This document shows positions 20,011 to 28,553 of a stretch of 64,000 bases of DNA, in pieces. The DNA is from an uncultured Agathobacter sp. (lineage in GTDB: Bacteria; Bacillota; Clostridia; Lachnospirales; Lachnospiraceae): positions 333,953-397,952 of the forward strand of contig CAKRNE010000001.1 in the NCBI GenBank assembly GCA_934365945.1, read 5' to 3'. A model generated the notes under the pieces. The model was not told the origin of the DNA and did not search any database. It saw nothing but the letters and a program-made list of their open reading frames with translations. The position numbers and the translations under genes are program-made. Position 1 is the stretch's first letter, and each line of letters starts with the position of its first letter.

Positions 20011-20160
20011 CTATTTTGTTTCCTTGTGCATTGTATGAGTTCTGCAGAATCTACAATACTTCTTGGTTTCCATTCTGTCCGGATGAGTTTTTTTGTCCTT
20101 TGTCATGTTGTAATTACGACGCTGACATTCTGTGCACGCTAATGTAATCTTTGTACGCAC
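20011..20160 (-). CDS. rpmG: 50S ribosomal protein L33
   Basis: A 49-residue gene with GTG start (20160) and GGAGGTGG ribosome site. It reads [20 protein letters not shown] and ends HTMHKETK. The two cysteine pairs, C-x2-C near the start and C-x2-C (YCRFC) near the end, are the zinc-ribbon ligands of the zinc-binding form of L33. First gene of the run down to rplK. Promoter at 20243-20272. Confidence 0.95.
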   Translation of the reverse strand: MRTKITLACTECQRRNYNMTKDKKTHPDRMETKKYCRFCRTHTMHKETK

Positions 20161-20242
20161 GACTTCCACCTCCGTTTAAATTCTTTGTTGTTTGTACCCT
20201 TAAAAAAAGGCATAAAAAAAAGACCTATTTCCAAGCCTGTAT

Positions 20243-20272
20243 ACTATATCACAGTTGAGCCGTAACCGTCAA
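20243..20272 (-). promoter_or_regulatory. Promoter of rpmG-secE-nusG-rplKA
   Basis: Minus-strand TTGACG (20267-20272), 18 bp, TATAGT (20243-20248). Confidence 0.7.
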
Positions 20273-20432
20273 TAGCTATTTTAAAATTTATTGTAAATTT
20301 TATTGTAAATCCTTTTGAGCAGTGCCACTGTCTGCACATCTTTGTGTGTCCGGATACAATTATATTTTAGAAATTTCACGGACACATCACTAAATATAGT
20401 ACATTTATCTGAATTTTTCAAGTATTTTGTTG

Positions 20433-20461
20433 TTGTAAATCCTCAATTATGACGATATAAT
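20433..20461 (+). promoter_or_regulatory. Sigma-A-like promoter of the FliD-like gene
   Basis: TTGTAA (20433-20438), 17 bp, TATAAT (20456-20461), giving a leader of about 145 nt. Confidence 0.6.
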
Positions 20462-20614
20462 ATATGTGTATAAGTAGATTTTGATGATTAAAAATTTTAC
20501 ATAGCTTATCATAGTTGCAGTTAAGCATTATTAATCGCAGCTATACAATATAATATTTAAAGGATTACCATTTAACGGATTAAACGATTTTCACGGATGA
20601 AAGGAGGGGTCTTT

Positions 20615-21916
20615 ATGGCAAAGATAGACAGTGCCTACGCTTACTATGCCAGCACATATGCCAATAAAGAGGTATCGCGCTACGATTCGCACAAGAAAAG
20701 CGACCTGCGCAAGATATACAACAGAATAATAAAGACAAATAAAGAGTCCCCTCTGTACAAGATTTCCAATATGTCCGAGGCCAAGAAATATGCTATCGAT
20801 ATAAAGGAAAGCTCTAAGGCTATCTTAAATGCCGTGGATTCGCTTTCTGATAAATATGCAGGCTCCTCTGACTCCTTCCAGAAGAAGGTTGCGGAGTCAT
20901 CTAATGAGGATGCTGTAGGTGTGCGCTACGTGGGTGATGGCTCAGAGAATAAAGGGGCAGACGGCTTTGATATAGAGGTCAGACAGCTCGCCGCACCACA
21001 GGTCAATACCGGCAGCTACTTAGACAGCAATGCCCTGTCATTTATACCGGGCAGCTATTCCTTTGACATAAATACCAATGCATCATCCTATGAGTTCCAG
21101 TTCGGAGTGGGCACCGGTGAAACAAACGGCGAGGTGCAGGACAAGCTCAAGAGGCTCGTAAACGCATCCGGTCTTGGCATCGAGGCAGACATAGTCCATG
21201 ATGACTCAGGCAAGGCAGCGCTTCAGCTTAAATCAATGCAGACAGGTCTCAGCGAGACTGAGGATTCTCTCTTTAGTGTGGCTCCGTCAGCTAACGCAGA
21301 GTCCATAAGCATGATGAAGCAGCTGGGTATTGATAAGGTATCCTCACCTGCCCGCAACTCTGACTTTTCGCTGAATGGCGCTGCGCACTCATCCTTGTCA
21401 AACACCTTTACCATCAATAATGCCTTTGAGCTCACGCTCAAAAAGCCAACCACGGATACAGGTGCCGCAGCCATCGGTTTTAAGACCAATTCCGATGCAG
21501 TTGCCGACAATGTGCAGACTCTGGTTGACGCATACAATAAGATGATAGATGTGGCAGATGATTATTCAATGACCGACTCTGCAGATGCCACAAGGCTGCT
21601 TCGGGATATAAGCTCCATCACAAAGGGCTCACAGTCAAAGCTTTCCTACATCGGTCTCATGACAGACGATGACGGCAAGCTCACTATCGACCGTGATATT
21701 CTCGCGGGTGCGCTTCGTCCGGACAGAGCTGACGATACCTTCAACACTCTTACAGCACTAAAGGATGCAATAGGTGACAAAGCAAACTCTGTGACAGTCA
21801 ACCCTATGAACTATGTGCAGAAGGTTGTTGTGGCATATAAGAATCCGGGGCACAATTTTAACACACCATATATCTCGTCAATTTATTCAGGCATGATGCT
21901 TGACAGCTACGCATAA
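20615..21916 (+). CDS. FliD-like flagellar capping/hook-associated protein 2 homologue
   Basis: 433 residues from ATG 20615 (AAAGGAGGGG upstream; the ATG six codons earlier lies before that site). A helical N-terminus is followed by a FliD middle part: GFDIEVRQLAAPQ, then FIPGSYSFDI and VNASGLGIEA with L-x-L-x-S-x-x-T-G, and a C-terminal section with LVDAYNKMIDVA and IGLMTDDDGKLTIDRDIL, as in FliD_C. Such proteins cap the flagellar filament. It is shorter than most caps, the N-terminal helical motif is unusual, and no flagellar gene is adjacent, so a specialised paralogue is possible. It ends at a bidirectional terminator. Confidence 0.75.
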   Translation: MAKIDSAYAYYASTYANKEVSRYDSHKKSDLRKIYNRIIKTNKESPLYKISNMSEAKKYAIDIKESSKAILNAVDSLSDKYAGSSDSFQKKVAESSNEDAVGVRYVGDGSENKGADGFDIEVRQLAAPQVNTGSYLDSNALSFIPGSYSFDINTNASSYEFQFGVGTGETNGEVQDKLKRLVNASGLGIEADIVHDDSGKAALQLKSMQTGLSETEDSLFSVAPSANAESISMMKQLGIDKVSSPARNSDFSLNGAAHSSLSNTFTINNAFELTLKKPTTDTGAAAIGFKTNSDAVADNVQTLVDAYNKMIDVADDYSMTDSADATRLLRDISSITKGSQSKLSYIGLMTDDDGKLTIDRDILAGALRPDRADDTFNTLTALKDAIGDKANSVTVNPMNYVQKVVVAYKNPGHNFNTPYISSIYSGMMLDSYA

Positions 21917-21960
21917 ACGGCTGTTGTACCAAATCAGTACAACAGCCGTTACTTTATATT
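21915..21960. terminator. Bidirectional terminator, copy 1 (46-bp direct repeat)
   Basis: AACGGCTGTTGTAC and GTACAACAGCCGTT form a perfect 14-bp stem. The 46 bp 21915-21960 recur with a single mismatch at 23847-23892, in the same orientation. Confidence 0.9.
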
Positions 21961-21998
21961 CAAAAGATAATCTCACACCAATTGTTCCTTATGTATCA

Positions 21999-22646
21999 TT
22001 ACAAATATTTCACATATTCAAGCGCGTGCTCTCTAATATAGCATCTCTTAAATGCCGCAAATCTTGACTCTCTCCTAATCAAAGCCTGCAGCTTTCTCAA
22101 AGCAAACACTGAATTTGAATTTTGATTAAGCTCATCCAATGTATCATATAACTTATTCATTTCTTTATTCAATTCATTAAAACGGAACGCACTTTTATAT
22201 ACTCTCATCCCGCTATTTTTTATGTTAAAAACCTCTGTCACAAGCTCAGCCGTCATTTCTGCATCATAGTCATCCGTTTCTTTTGCAATAACCTCTGTGT
22301 TGCCATCATGCAGTCTGAAGTAAATCCTTTCCTCCGGGTCATAGACACAACAATCAATTATATGATTATCATACTTCCGCTGATTTTTCACACTATTGCA
22401 GTGCCCGCATGCCAAAAATAAATTATTCCAGTCAAATCTCAACTCTTTATTTTTACCATCAAAATGAGGCTTCAAATGCTCAACCTGGGGATCTTGTAAT
22501 TTATCTATTTCACATATATAACACTTATTATTGAAATCACTTATCAGGCGTTCAACGACATCCGGTTTATTATAACTTCCATTTATTTTTTCCTTCTCAG
22601 TAACCAGAGATTCCGGTGTCGGAAAACTTCGTTCCACTTTTACCAT
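21999..22646 (-). CDS. ptuB: HNH endonuclease, PtuB-like (Septu-type partner)
   Basis: 215 residues with an HNH nuclease fold built on two cysteine pairs: CYIC (about residue 42), then VEHLKPHFDGKN and NLFLACGHCNSVKN. The H of EHLKP and the C-x2-C pairs are expected for zinc-binding HNH enzymes of the group found as PtuB in Septu defence systems. It starts one base after the ATPase stop, with GGGAGG inside that gene's end, so the two are translationally linked. In Septu, the ATPase PtuA and the nuclease PtuB form a complex that stops phage. The assignment rests on domain pairing; other ATPase/HNH pairs (for example retron effectors) share it, but I see no reverse transcriptase here. Confidence 0.7.
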   Translation of the reverse strand: MVKVERSFPTPESLVTEKEKINGSYNKPDVVERLISDFNNKCYICEIDKLQDPQVEHLKPHFDGKNKELRFDWNNLFLACGHCNSVKNQRKYDNHIIDCCVYDPEERIYFRLHDGNTEVIAKETDDYDAEMTAELVTEVFNIKNSGMRVYKSAFRFNELNKEMNKLYDTLDELNQNSNSVFALRKLQALIRRESRFAAFKRCYIREHALEYVKYL

Positions 22647-22647
22647 A

Positions 22648-23754
22648 CTAGACCTCCCTGTTCCTGAGTTTCGCCCTCAGCTCCTGATACTCTGTGGTAA
22701 GGTTTAATGCCAGATAATCCGGTATTTCATCAAGATATAATTCAAGATCAGCAATTTTTTCATAATCATCTGCATTGAGTTCTGCTTTTTGTGATAATTG
22801 TTTATATTGTTCAAATTTATTTCTCAATTCATCTGACAGCTCATCAGTGTTAAAATACCCCTCAACAATACCACTATAAGGTACATCTGATAAGCCTTTT
22901 TCAACAAGTGTTCTGCTCTCAAGATCATAAATAACTGCATTCTCCAAAGAATTTAAAACAAAAGGTGAATGTGTAGTAACAATAAACTGAATATTAGGAA
23001 ACAGCCCAACTAAAACCGGCAATATTTTTTTCTGTAATTCAAGATGCAGATGAGTTTCTATTTCATCAATTAATACAACACCCTCCATTTCAAAATTAGT
23101 TCTAAGACCTGATTTAGCCTCCATTCTCATAATTAAGTCATTAATAATATCCAATATTGCAGCATAACCGCGTGACATTGTATTAAAATCAAACGGCTCT
23201 CTATTGGATTCATGTATAGAAAATTGAAATGTCTCATCATTAAATTTAAGCTTAAGCTGACCATCATCGAAAATAGATTGTAGTATTTTTTCAAACTGCT
23301 TAAACCAATCATCTATTCTTTTTGACTTTTCACTATCTTTGGTAAATGCCTGTGTTGCCTTTAAATCAACAAGATATTTTGCGAGCTTTACTCCGGGATT
23401 GTCATTAATATTGTAATGATCCTCAAGCTGTATTTTCTCTATATTTTTGTATGGTTCAACCTGAAATTCTCTTTCGTCTTTATAATATGCAAAAATAAAA
23501 TTCCCCTGATTAAATTTATTTTGCATATCAGTCATAGAGTCAAAGACTGCTGTTGCGCCCATGTTACTTGATTGAGAACTCTGCATAATTGCATCGAAAT
23601 AAGTAACTAAAGACTCCAAAACACTCGTTTTCCCACTGCCATTTTTTCCTGTTAAAATCAAATGCTTTCTTTTATTTTTATCCAATGGAATTGTAATATT
23701 TTCTAAATGACGTACTTTTCTTATTTCTATTTCTGTTAAAAAAGTCTGTTTCAT
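22648..23754 (-). CDS. ptuA: AAA/ABC-type ATPase, PtuA-like (Septu-type)
   Basis: 368 residues from ATG 23754 (GAGGTG upstream; a reading from 23787 has no site). Walker A ILTGKNGSGKTSVLE (about residues 35-50), a long coiled insert, a short signature region (MSRGYAAILDI), Walker B GVVLIDEIETHLHLEL and the switch histidine in IVTTHSPFVL. This is the OLD/Rad50-like arrangement of AAA_15/AAA_21 ATPases. The C-terminal region is helical. Direct linkage to an HNH nuclease makes a Septu-like defence pair the best reading. The cassette has its own promoter and sits between duplicated terminators, as expected for a horizontally acquired module. Confidence 0.75.
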   Translation of the reverse strand: MKQTFLTEIEIRKVRHLENITIPLDKNKRKHLILTGKNGSGKTSVLESLVTYFDAIMQSSQSSNMGATAVFDSMTDMQNKFNQGNFIFAYYKDEREFQVEPYKNIEKIQLEDHYNINDNPGVKLAKYLVDLKATQAFTKDSEKSKRIDDWFKQFEKILQSIFDDGQLKLKFNDETFQFSIHESNREPFDFNTMSRGYAAILDIINDLIMRMEAKSGLRTNFEMEGVVLIDEIETHLHLELQKKILPVLVGLFPNIQFIVTTHSPFVLNSLENAVIYDLESRTLVEKGLSDVPYSGIVEGYFNTDELSDELRNKFEQYKQLSQKAELNADDYEKIADLELYLDEIPDYLALNLTTEYQELRAKLRNREV

Positions 23755-23808
23755 AATAATTTCACCTCGCAAATTATTTAATAACATTTAAAAGCATCCG
23801 CTTTATTA

Positions 23809-23837
23809 AGTATAGCTGATTTCCAAATTAAATACAA
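23809..23837 (-). promoter_or_regulatory. Promoter of the ATPase/HNH cassette
   Basis: Minus-strand TTGTAT (23832-23837), 17 bp, TATACT (23809-23814), just inside the second terminator copy. Confidence 0.75.
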
Positions 23838-23846
23838 TGCAGAAAA

Positions 23847-23892
23847 AAACGGCTGTTGTACCAAATCAGTACAACAGCCGTTGCTTTATATT
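23847..23892. terminator. Bidirectional terminator, copy 2 (46-bp direct repeat)
   Basis: Same 46 bp as 21915-21960 except one base. It now serves the minus-strand gene ending at 23895. Confidence 0.9.
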
Positions 23893-23894
23893 TT

Positions 23895-24341
23895 TTATAA
23901 AAGTGGCTGCAGATCTCCCACCATTTTTTCCTCCAGCGTCCTGAGCCTCTCGGCAATTGCCACACTCTTTGAATCTGCATCGCGATATTCATTGAGACTG
24001 CCGCTGATTGTCTCTATGCCCATATTACAGCCCTCCGTCAGTAGCTTTGCCGCCTGGGACTGATCATCATTCACCGCCATCTTCATTGCAGTCTGCAGCT
24101 TCGCAGCCATCTTTGCAAACACACCCGGTTCCTTAATATCTGCACCTGCTTTGTCAAGCATATCCCTGCAATCCACTGACAGCCCGGTGTGCTCATCATA
24201 GTACTTGTCTATCAGCTCACGAAGCTGCTTGTCATCTGTGTGTTCTCTTATATCGTCCATGCTCTCAAGTGCCATCTTACAGCCCGCTATGCAATCCTGA
24301 AGCAAGAGCACCGAATCATGATTTTCAATATTTCTGCTCAT
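23895..24341 (-). CDS. Helical protein of ferritin-like/DUF2383 appearance, function unknown
   Basis: 148 residues from ATG 24341 (GGAGG five bases upstream; an ATG four codons earlier lies before it). The sequence is almost entirely helical, with repeated D/E-rich heptads and the segments CKMALESMDDI, YDEHTGLSVDC and LTEGCNMGIETISGSLNEYRD. The last resembles DUF2383-type four-helix bundles, but metal ligands are not obvious. It is convergent with the FliD-like gene; before the ATPase/HNH insertion the two probably shared one terminator. Confidence 0.5.
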   Translation of the reverse strand: MSRNIENHDSVLLLQDCIAGCKMALESMDDIREHTDDKQLRELIDKYYDEHTGLSVDCRDMLDKAGADIKEPGVFAKMAAKLQTAMKMAVNDDQSQAAKLLTEGCNMGIETISGSLNEYRDADSKSVAIAERLRTLEEKMVGDLQPLL

Positions 24342-24398
24342 AAAAACCTCCATACTTCTTTTCTATCAGTATGTAGGTTTTCATGAAGAAATATTCAC

Positions 24399-24620
24399 TT
24401 AATGCTTTTTAAATTTTTCTGATACAAGAAATCCAATACCTGCAAGCACAAATACCACCGCCAGCACGACCATTGGAACACTATCTATATATCCAATATC
24501 AGTGGAATACCCCAAAGTTGCCAAACTAAGGTAAGTCAGATGTAGATTAATCTGATCCACCGCAAATAATAATGCTGCTGTCAGCCAACAAATTGATGCT
24601 GCAATTTTTTCACTCTTCAT
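24399..24620 (-). CDS. Small two-helix membrane protein
   Basis: 73 residues with AAAGGAG upstream of ATG 24620. Two hydrophobic segments (about residues 8-32 and 48-66) flank a short extracytoplasmic loop, and the C-terminus is basic (EKFKKH). I do not recognise the family. It is 55 bp downstream of the histidine kinase stop and may belong to that operon. Confidence 0.55.
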   Translation of the reverse strand: MKSEKIAASICWLTAALLFAVDQINLHLTYLSLATLGYSTDIGYIDSVPMVVLAVVFVLAGIGFLVSEKFKKH

Positions 24621-24675
24621 ATGTATTCTCCTTTAATTATTGCTTTCTCAGATATCCTCTTTAGTTTTTACTATA

Positions 24676-25875
24676 TTACTTCACAATCGGAAACTCCAGT
24701 TTAACCCAAAACATCCCATGTTCTCTTTTAAAGCTCATGGTTCCATTCATGCGCTGCATCATCGCTTCCACGCTCTTAAGCCCTATCCCGGCACTTTTAA
24801 GAAGCGTTTTATTGTCACATACACCATTGCCAATTTCAACGCTAAATGTTTTTTTCGTAAAAGCTGTTTTCATAACAACAGGCTTTTTATTGTCCGCATA
24901 TTTATATATATTATCCGTCAGATTGGAAAATATTCTGGTCAAAAATGCCATATTAACAGCAACCTTTACCTGCATAAAGCTTATTCCTTCTGCATCAACC
25001 TCATAATTGCTTTTCATAAGCTGAGCACACACATCTGAGAGGTAATCTCCAAATATATACTCAACATCCATTGATGCATCCAATTCAACAGGTCTTTGTG
25101 AACCGGCAATTGAGAAATCCAGCAGATTGTCTACCTGAGACCTGATATCCAACACCTTTTCACTTATAAAATTAAGATTTTTCATATTCTCGGCATATGC
25201 TTCGTTCTCCAGCTTCATTACATCAACATATGTCATAACACCAGTCAGCGGCGTACGCAGGTCATGCGCCATATTACGCATCAGGTCATCCTTTTCCTGC
25301 CGTGCTTTTTTTTCCTGTTCCTGTGATGCTTCAAGCTCCGTTTGATAGCCCGCTATAATTTTTCTGATGCGTAGATACACAAATACGATTCCCAGCATAA
25401 GAGAAAATCCCACATCAAAGACCATTAAAGCTATATAATATTTTATCGTAAATCCTGTATATATAAATACTCTCGCTTCTATATCGGCGAACTGAACAGG
25501 CAGCTCATAGCTTCCTGTAAATCGGTAATCATACATATTTTTAGCCGGAGATATAAGCTTATCTACATTTGATTTATTGTATATTACCTTTCCCCTTTCC
25601 TGAACACTATAAAACGCAACATCATGCTCCGACATCCATTCATCATATTGCTCGACATCTGTAGTACTTATATCATTATCCGTCACATACTGTTGAAACT
25701 CATCTATATATGGCTTTTCATTATCGTATATTAAATGAGATGTACCTTCAATATAATTGTTCAGCAAATCAATTCCCAGATAGTATAATAGTCCAAAAAC
25801 AACACATGTCCCTATAATCGCAATTGCAAACGTCAAAGACAGCCTTTTCTTTACCCTCTTTAAATCATCTCTCAA
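24676..25875 (-). CDS. Sensor histidine kinase (first of two paralogues)
   Basis: About 399 residues. TM1 near residues 10-35, an extracellular domain of roughly 105 residues, TM2 near 145-168, then the H-box NMAHDLRTPLTGVMTY, the N-box NLTDNIYKYAD and a G-box (GIGLKSVEAMM). I prefer the TTG start at 25875, which overlaps the regulator stop by 11 bp just as in the paralogue at 34576; a GTG 15 codons earlier (25920) is the alternative. The ectodomain (EKPYIDEFQQYVTDNDIS, NVDKLISPAKNMYDYR) closely matches that paralogue. It should sense an envelope signal, such as a cell-wall-active peptide, and control the ABC genes upstream. Confidence 0.85.
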   Translation of the reverse strand: MRDDLKRVKKRLSLTFAIAIIGTCVVFGLLYYLGIDLLNNYIEGTSHLIYDNEKPYIDEFQQYVTDNDISTTDVEQYDEWMSEHDVAFYSVQERGKVIYNKSNVDKLISPAKNMYDYRFTGSYELPVQFADIEARVFIYTGFTIKYYIALMVFDVGFSLMLGIVFVYLRIRKIIAGYQTELEASQEQEKKARQEKDDLMRNMAHDLRTPLTGVMTYVDVMKLENEAYAENMKNLNFISEKVLDIRSQVDNLLDFSIAGSQRPVELDASMDVEYIFGDYLSDVCAQLMKSNYEVDAEGISFMQVKVAVNMAFLTRIFSNLTDNIYKYADNKKPVVMKTAFTKKTFSVEIGNGVCDNKTLLKSAGIGLKSVEAMMQRMNGTMSFKREHGMFWVKLEFPIVK

Positions 25876-26560
25876 AGCGGTATCCTCTTCCCCATTCTGT
25901 GTGTATGCATGCATCGCCACATGCTTTTATAAGCTTATTCCTAAGATTTTTAATGTGTACCATAACAGTATTCTTTGCATTATATGTAAAAACCTCATCC
26001 CACACCATCTCGTATATCATCTCAATCGTATATATCCTGTCAGGATTTTTCATCAGCAATTTTAGTATCTCATATTCTTTTCCTGTTAATTTTATCTCAT
26101 TATCATTAAACTCAACCTTGTTTCGATTCGTAAACAGTTTAAGTCCATCTGTCTCTATAGATTCATCCTTGTTTGTGCGATTTGCACTTCCGCTGTCATA
26201 TACCCGATATCGTCTGATAAGAGCTTTAACCTTTGAAATAAGCTCCATGTTTGAAAATGGCTTAGTCATGTAATCGTCACCGCCCACTTCAAGCCCTTCC
26301 AACTTATCCAGCTCTTCCGATTTAGCTGACAAAAACAATATCGGGACGCTGTATCTTTCACGCATTCTCCTGCAAGTTTCAATGCCATCTAACTGTGGCA
26401 TCATTATATCCATTATTACAAGGCTGAACGATTCATCTATTTTTTCCAAAGCCTCCATACCGTTTTGTGCAATTACCACACTATAATGCTGCAATTCGAG
26501 AAGCTTTTTTATGCCACTGTATACTGTTTTATCATCCTCAACAACAAGAATTTTGTCCAT
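25865..26560 (-). CDS. OmpR/PhoB-type response regulator (first of two)
   Basis: 231 residues. Receiver: ILVVEDD at the start, the phosphorylated aspartate in SLVIMDIMMPQLDG (about residue 52), the switch threonine/serine in ILFLSAKSEE and lysine in DDYMTKPFSN. The C-terminal winged helix shows LTGKEYEILKLLMKNPDRIY and ends WGRGYRFER. AGGAGC before ATG 26560. Linked to the kinase by overlap. About two-thirds of residues match the paralogue at 34566. Confidence 0.9.
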   Translation of the reverse strand: MDKILVVEDDKTVYSGIKKLLELQHYSVVIAQNGMEALEKIDESFSLVIMDIMMPQLDGIETCRRMRERYSVPILFLSAKSEELDKLEGLEVGGDDYMTKPFSNMELISKVKALIRRYRVYDSGSANRTNKDESIETDGLKLFTNRNKVEFNDNEIKLTGKEYEILKLLMKNPDRIYTIEMIYEMVWDEVFTYNAKNTVMVHIKNLRNKLIKACGDACIHTEWGRGYRFER

Positions 26561-26623
26561 TATATGCTCCTATCATATTATACATGTTTATTATATCAAA
26601 AAGATTATACCACATAACCGCTC

Positions 26624-27892
26624 CTAATTACTCCTTAATGTGCGCAACCCCTTATTAGCATAAATGCAGCTTCCAATCATAGTTATTAAAATAATGCTAA
26701 TTTCCAAAAACCCGATTCTATACACAAATTGCCAGATATTCATTTCAAAGTTCCATATATCAAGTGAAAAGCTTTTTTGAAAATTTGAAATCTCACAAAA
26801 TTCAACAAAATATTTGAAAATATTGACAGAAAATCTATTAAGCAGTCCCAATGTCAATATTCCTGCACCCACAAGCGCCGGAACAGTTATCATCAAAATC
26901 TCATATAACAGAATTTGAATTGTCCTAAATTTCCTCTGTCCAAGTGTATTGTATATTGCAATCATTTTTGAGTGCCCTTTAAGCCATAAAACGGTCAGTA
27001 ACGACATAACCACAACACATACAATATACATAACGCTCAAGGTCACACTTGTCATACTTTTTAACATTGATATTACATCTGTCATTTGCAGTTCCTCATT
27101 CAAAACCTGATTGACAACTGCCGAATTCGGAACATTTTGAAACATTTTACTCATATCATCATATAAAAGTGATGTACTTTTATAGTCTGTGCTGAAAAAA
27201 TTCATCCCATAACAGCTTGCTTCATTGTTTAATTCTACATATGAATTATAATCAGTGAATACTATACTGTCAGCTACTTCTTTATAGTAGCCATCGCTCA
27301 CCTGTGTCTTTGGAGTATTTATTACAGTATAAATCCCAATTACCTTAATACTGATTGTATTATTTTCATACTGTATAGATACATTACTGCCAATTGACAG
27401 GTTATTTTCAGAGGCGAGCTTATCGGATATCATTGCCCCTTTATCACCTGACATCGGATATTTTCCTTTTGAAATTTTAAAGATACCACTACTGAAATAT
27501 TCATTGTAAGAAGTATTTATGTTTCCACTGACATATATTTTATTTTTCTCAAAATCACTTTGTTTTTCTGTATATGGTACATTTTCAAAATCTACCGCTT
27601 CACATATAATATCACTTGTAAATGCGTTATTATATCCTACAACATTTTTATTATTATCTGCATATTCTAAAATATCTTTCCAATCATCTAAAGTAGAAAA
27701 ATCGTCTAATTCAACAAGAACACAACATCCTGCCATATCTGCAAAAGATTTGTAAAAGCTCTCTATTGCCGAATCTAAAAATGTTGCAATTCCGCAAAAC
27801 AGTGTCAGTACAAATATGCAAATAGCAATTAGTATATTCCGCCCCGGTCTCCCTAATAATTCTTTGCATGCCTGCCACCATTTATTCCTCAT
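26624..27892 (-). CDS. FtsX-like ABC permease (MacB type), second subunit
   Basis: 422 residues from ATG 27892 (GGGAG six bases upstream; earlier in-frame ATGs lie inside the preceding ATPase gene). One N-terminal membrane helix (RPGRNILIAICIFVLTLF), a large extracytoplasmic domain of about 230 residues, then three C-terminal helices, the FtsX/MacB topology. These transporters usually act by mechanotransmission, expelling or sensing peptides rather than passing small substrates. It overlaps the ATPase by 11 bp and shares the operon with a second permease, so the transporter is probably a heterodimer. Confidence 0.8.
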   Translation of the reverse strand: MRNKWWQACKELLGRPGRNILIAICIFVLTLFCGIATFLDSAIESFYKSFADMAGCCVLVELDDFSTLDDWKDILEYADNNKNVVGYNNAFTSDIICEAVDFENVPYTEKQSDFEKNKIYVSGNINTSYNEYFSSGIFKISKGKYPMSGDKGAMISDKLASENNLSIGSNVSIQYENNTISIKVIGIYTVINTPKTQVSDGYYKEVADSIVFTDYNSYVELNNEASCYGMNFFSTDYKSTSLLYDDMSKMFQNVPNSAVVNQVLNEELQMTDVISMLKSMTSVTLSVMYIVCVVVMSLLTVLWLKGHSKMIAIYNTLGQRKFRTIQILLYEILMITVPALVGAGILTLGLLNRFSVNIFKYFVEFCEISNFQKSFSLDIWNFEMNIWQFVYRIGFLEISIILITMIGSCIYANKGLRTLRSN

Positions 27893-28553
27893 CGTCATCT
27901 CCCATTTCATAGCAAATATCACATTTTTTCTTTACATAATCCGAGTGGGTTACTACTATAACACATCTGTCCTGTTCATGAGCTATCTGCTGTAACAATT
28001 CGACAATTTTTCTTCGATTTTCTTTATCCAGATTTCCTGTAGGCTCATCTGCCAGAATATATTTTGCATCTGTTATCAACGCCCTCGCTATTGCAACTCT
28101 TTGCTGCTGTCCACCTGACAATTCCGTAACCTTTCGGGTTATCTGACTATCATCAAGTCCAACCATTACAAGGCTGTCTCTACACATTTTAATCAATTCT
28201 TTTTTGGGTACATCAGGTAAGCTTATCTGGGCTGCAACCATTACATTTTCAAGGGAAGTCATATAATCAAATAACTGATAATCCTGAAAAACCAATGCTA
28301 TACTGTTTTGGCGCAGTTTTCTTCCACCAATATTTTGTATATTTTCTCCATCCAGCAAAATCTCACCCTCATCCGGTTTTTCTAAACCTGCAAGTAACGA
28401 TAAGCACGTTGTCTTTCCTGAACCTGACGGACCAAATATTCCATACATTTCTCCTATTTCAAATCTGTATGTAACTTTATCCAACACATGCACAATTTCC
28501 TTCTTAGATTTATATGCATACGATACATTAATCATTTCCAACATATTTACCAC
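27882..28553 (-). CDS. ABC transporter ATP-binding protein, LolD/MacB type
   Basis: 223 residues. Walker [21 protein letters not shown] (near residues 37-55), Q-loop [14 protein letters not shown], signature [15 protein letters not shown], Walker [13 protein letters not shown] and switch VVTHSDYV: complete and normal. The GTG at 28553 overlaps the previous stop; ATG at 28544 is an equally possible start. It powers the two FtsX-like permeases on either side. Confidence 0.92.
   Translation of the reverse strand: MVNMLEMINVSYAYKSKKEIVHVLDKVTYRFEIGEMYGIFGPSGSGKTTCLSLLAGLEKPDEGEILLDGENIQNIGGRKLRQNSIALVFQDYQLFDYMTSLENVMVAAQISLPDVPKKELIKMCRDSLVMVGLDDSQITRKVTELSGGQQQRVAIARALITDAKYILADEPTGNLDKENRRKIVELLQQIAHEQDRCVIVVTHSDYVKKKCDICYEMGDDDEE

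Larger units (their letters stand above)
20161..20614. other. Divergent regulatory region between rpmG and the FliD-like gene
   Basis: About 450 bp without a gene. It carries the rpmG promoter on the minus strand and a sigma-A-like promoter on the plus strand; a near-palindromic TGTCCG...CGGACA pair sits around 20347-20378. I see no sigma-28 box here with correct spacing. Confidence 0.65.

Noticed and set aside
20347..20378. TGTCCG...CGGACA dyad as a terminator
   Set aside because: The arms are short with a 20-nt loop and no T run; at best a protein-binding site.
22648..23754. Retron or OLD-family system
   Set aside because: No reverse transcriptase or structured msr/msd RNA is seen, and the partner is an HNH nuclease rather than a fused TOPRIM domain, so a Septu-like pair fits better.
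23895..24341. Part of the defence cassette
   Set aside because: It lies outside the terminator repeat, has its own ribosome site and is convergent with the FliD-like gene, so it belongs to the original locus.
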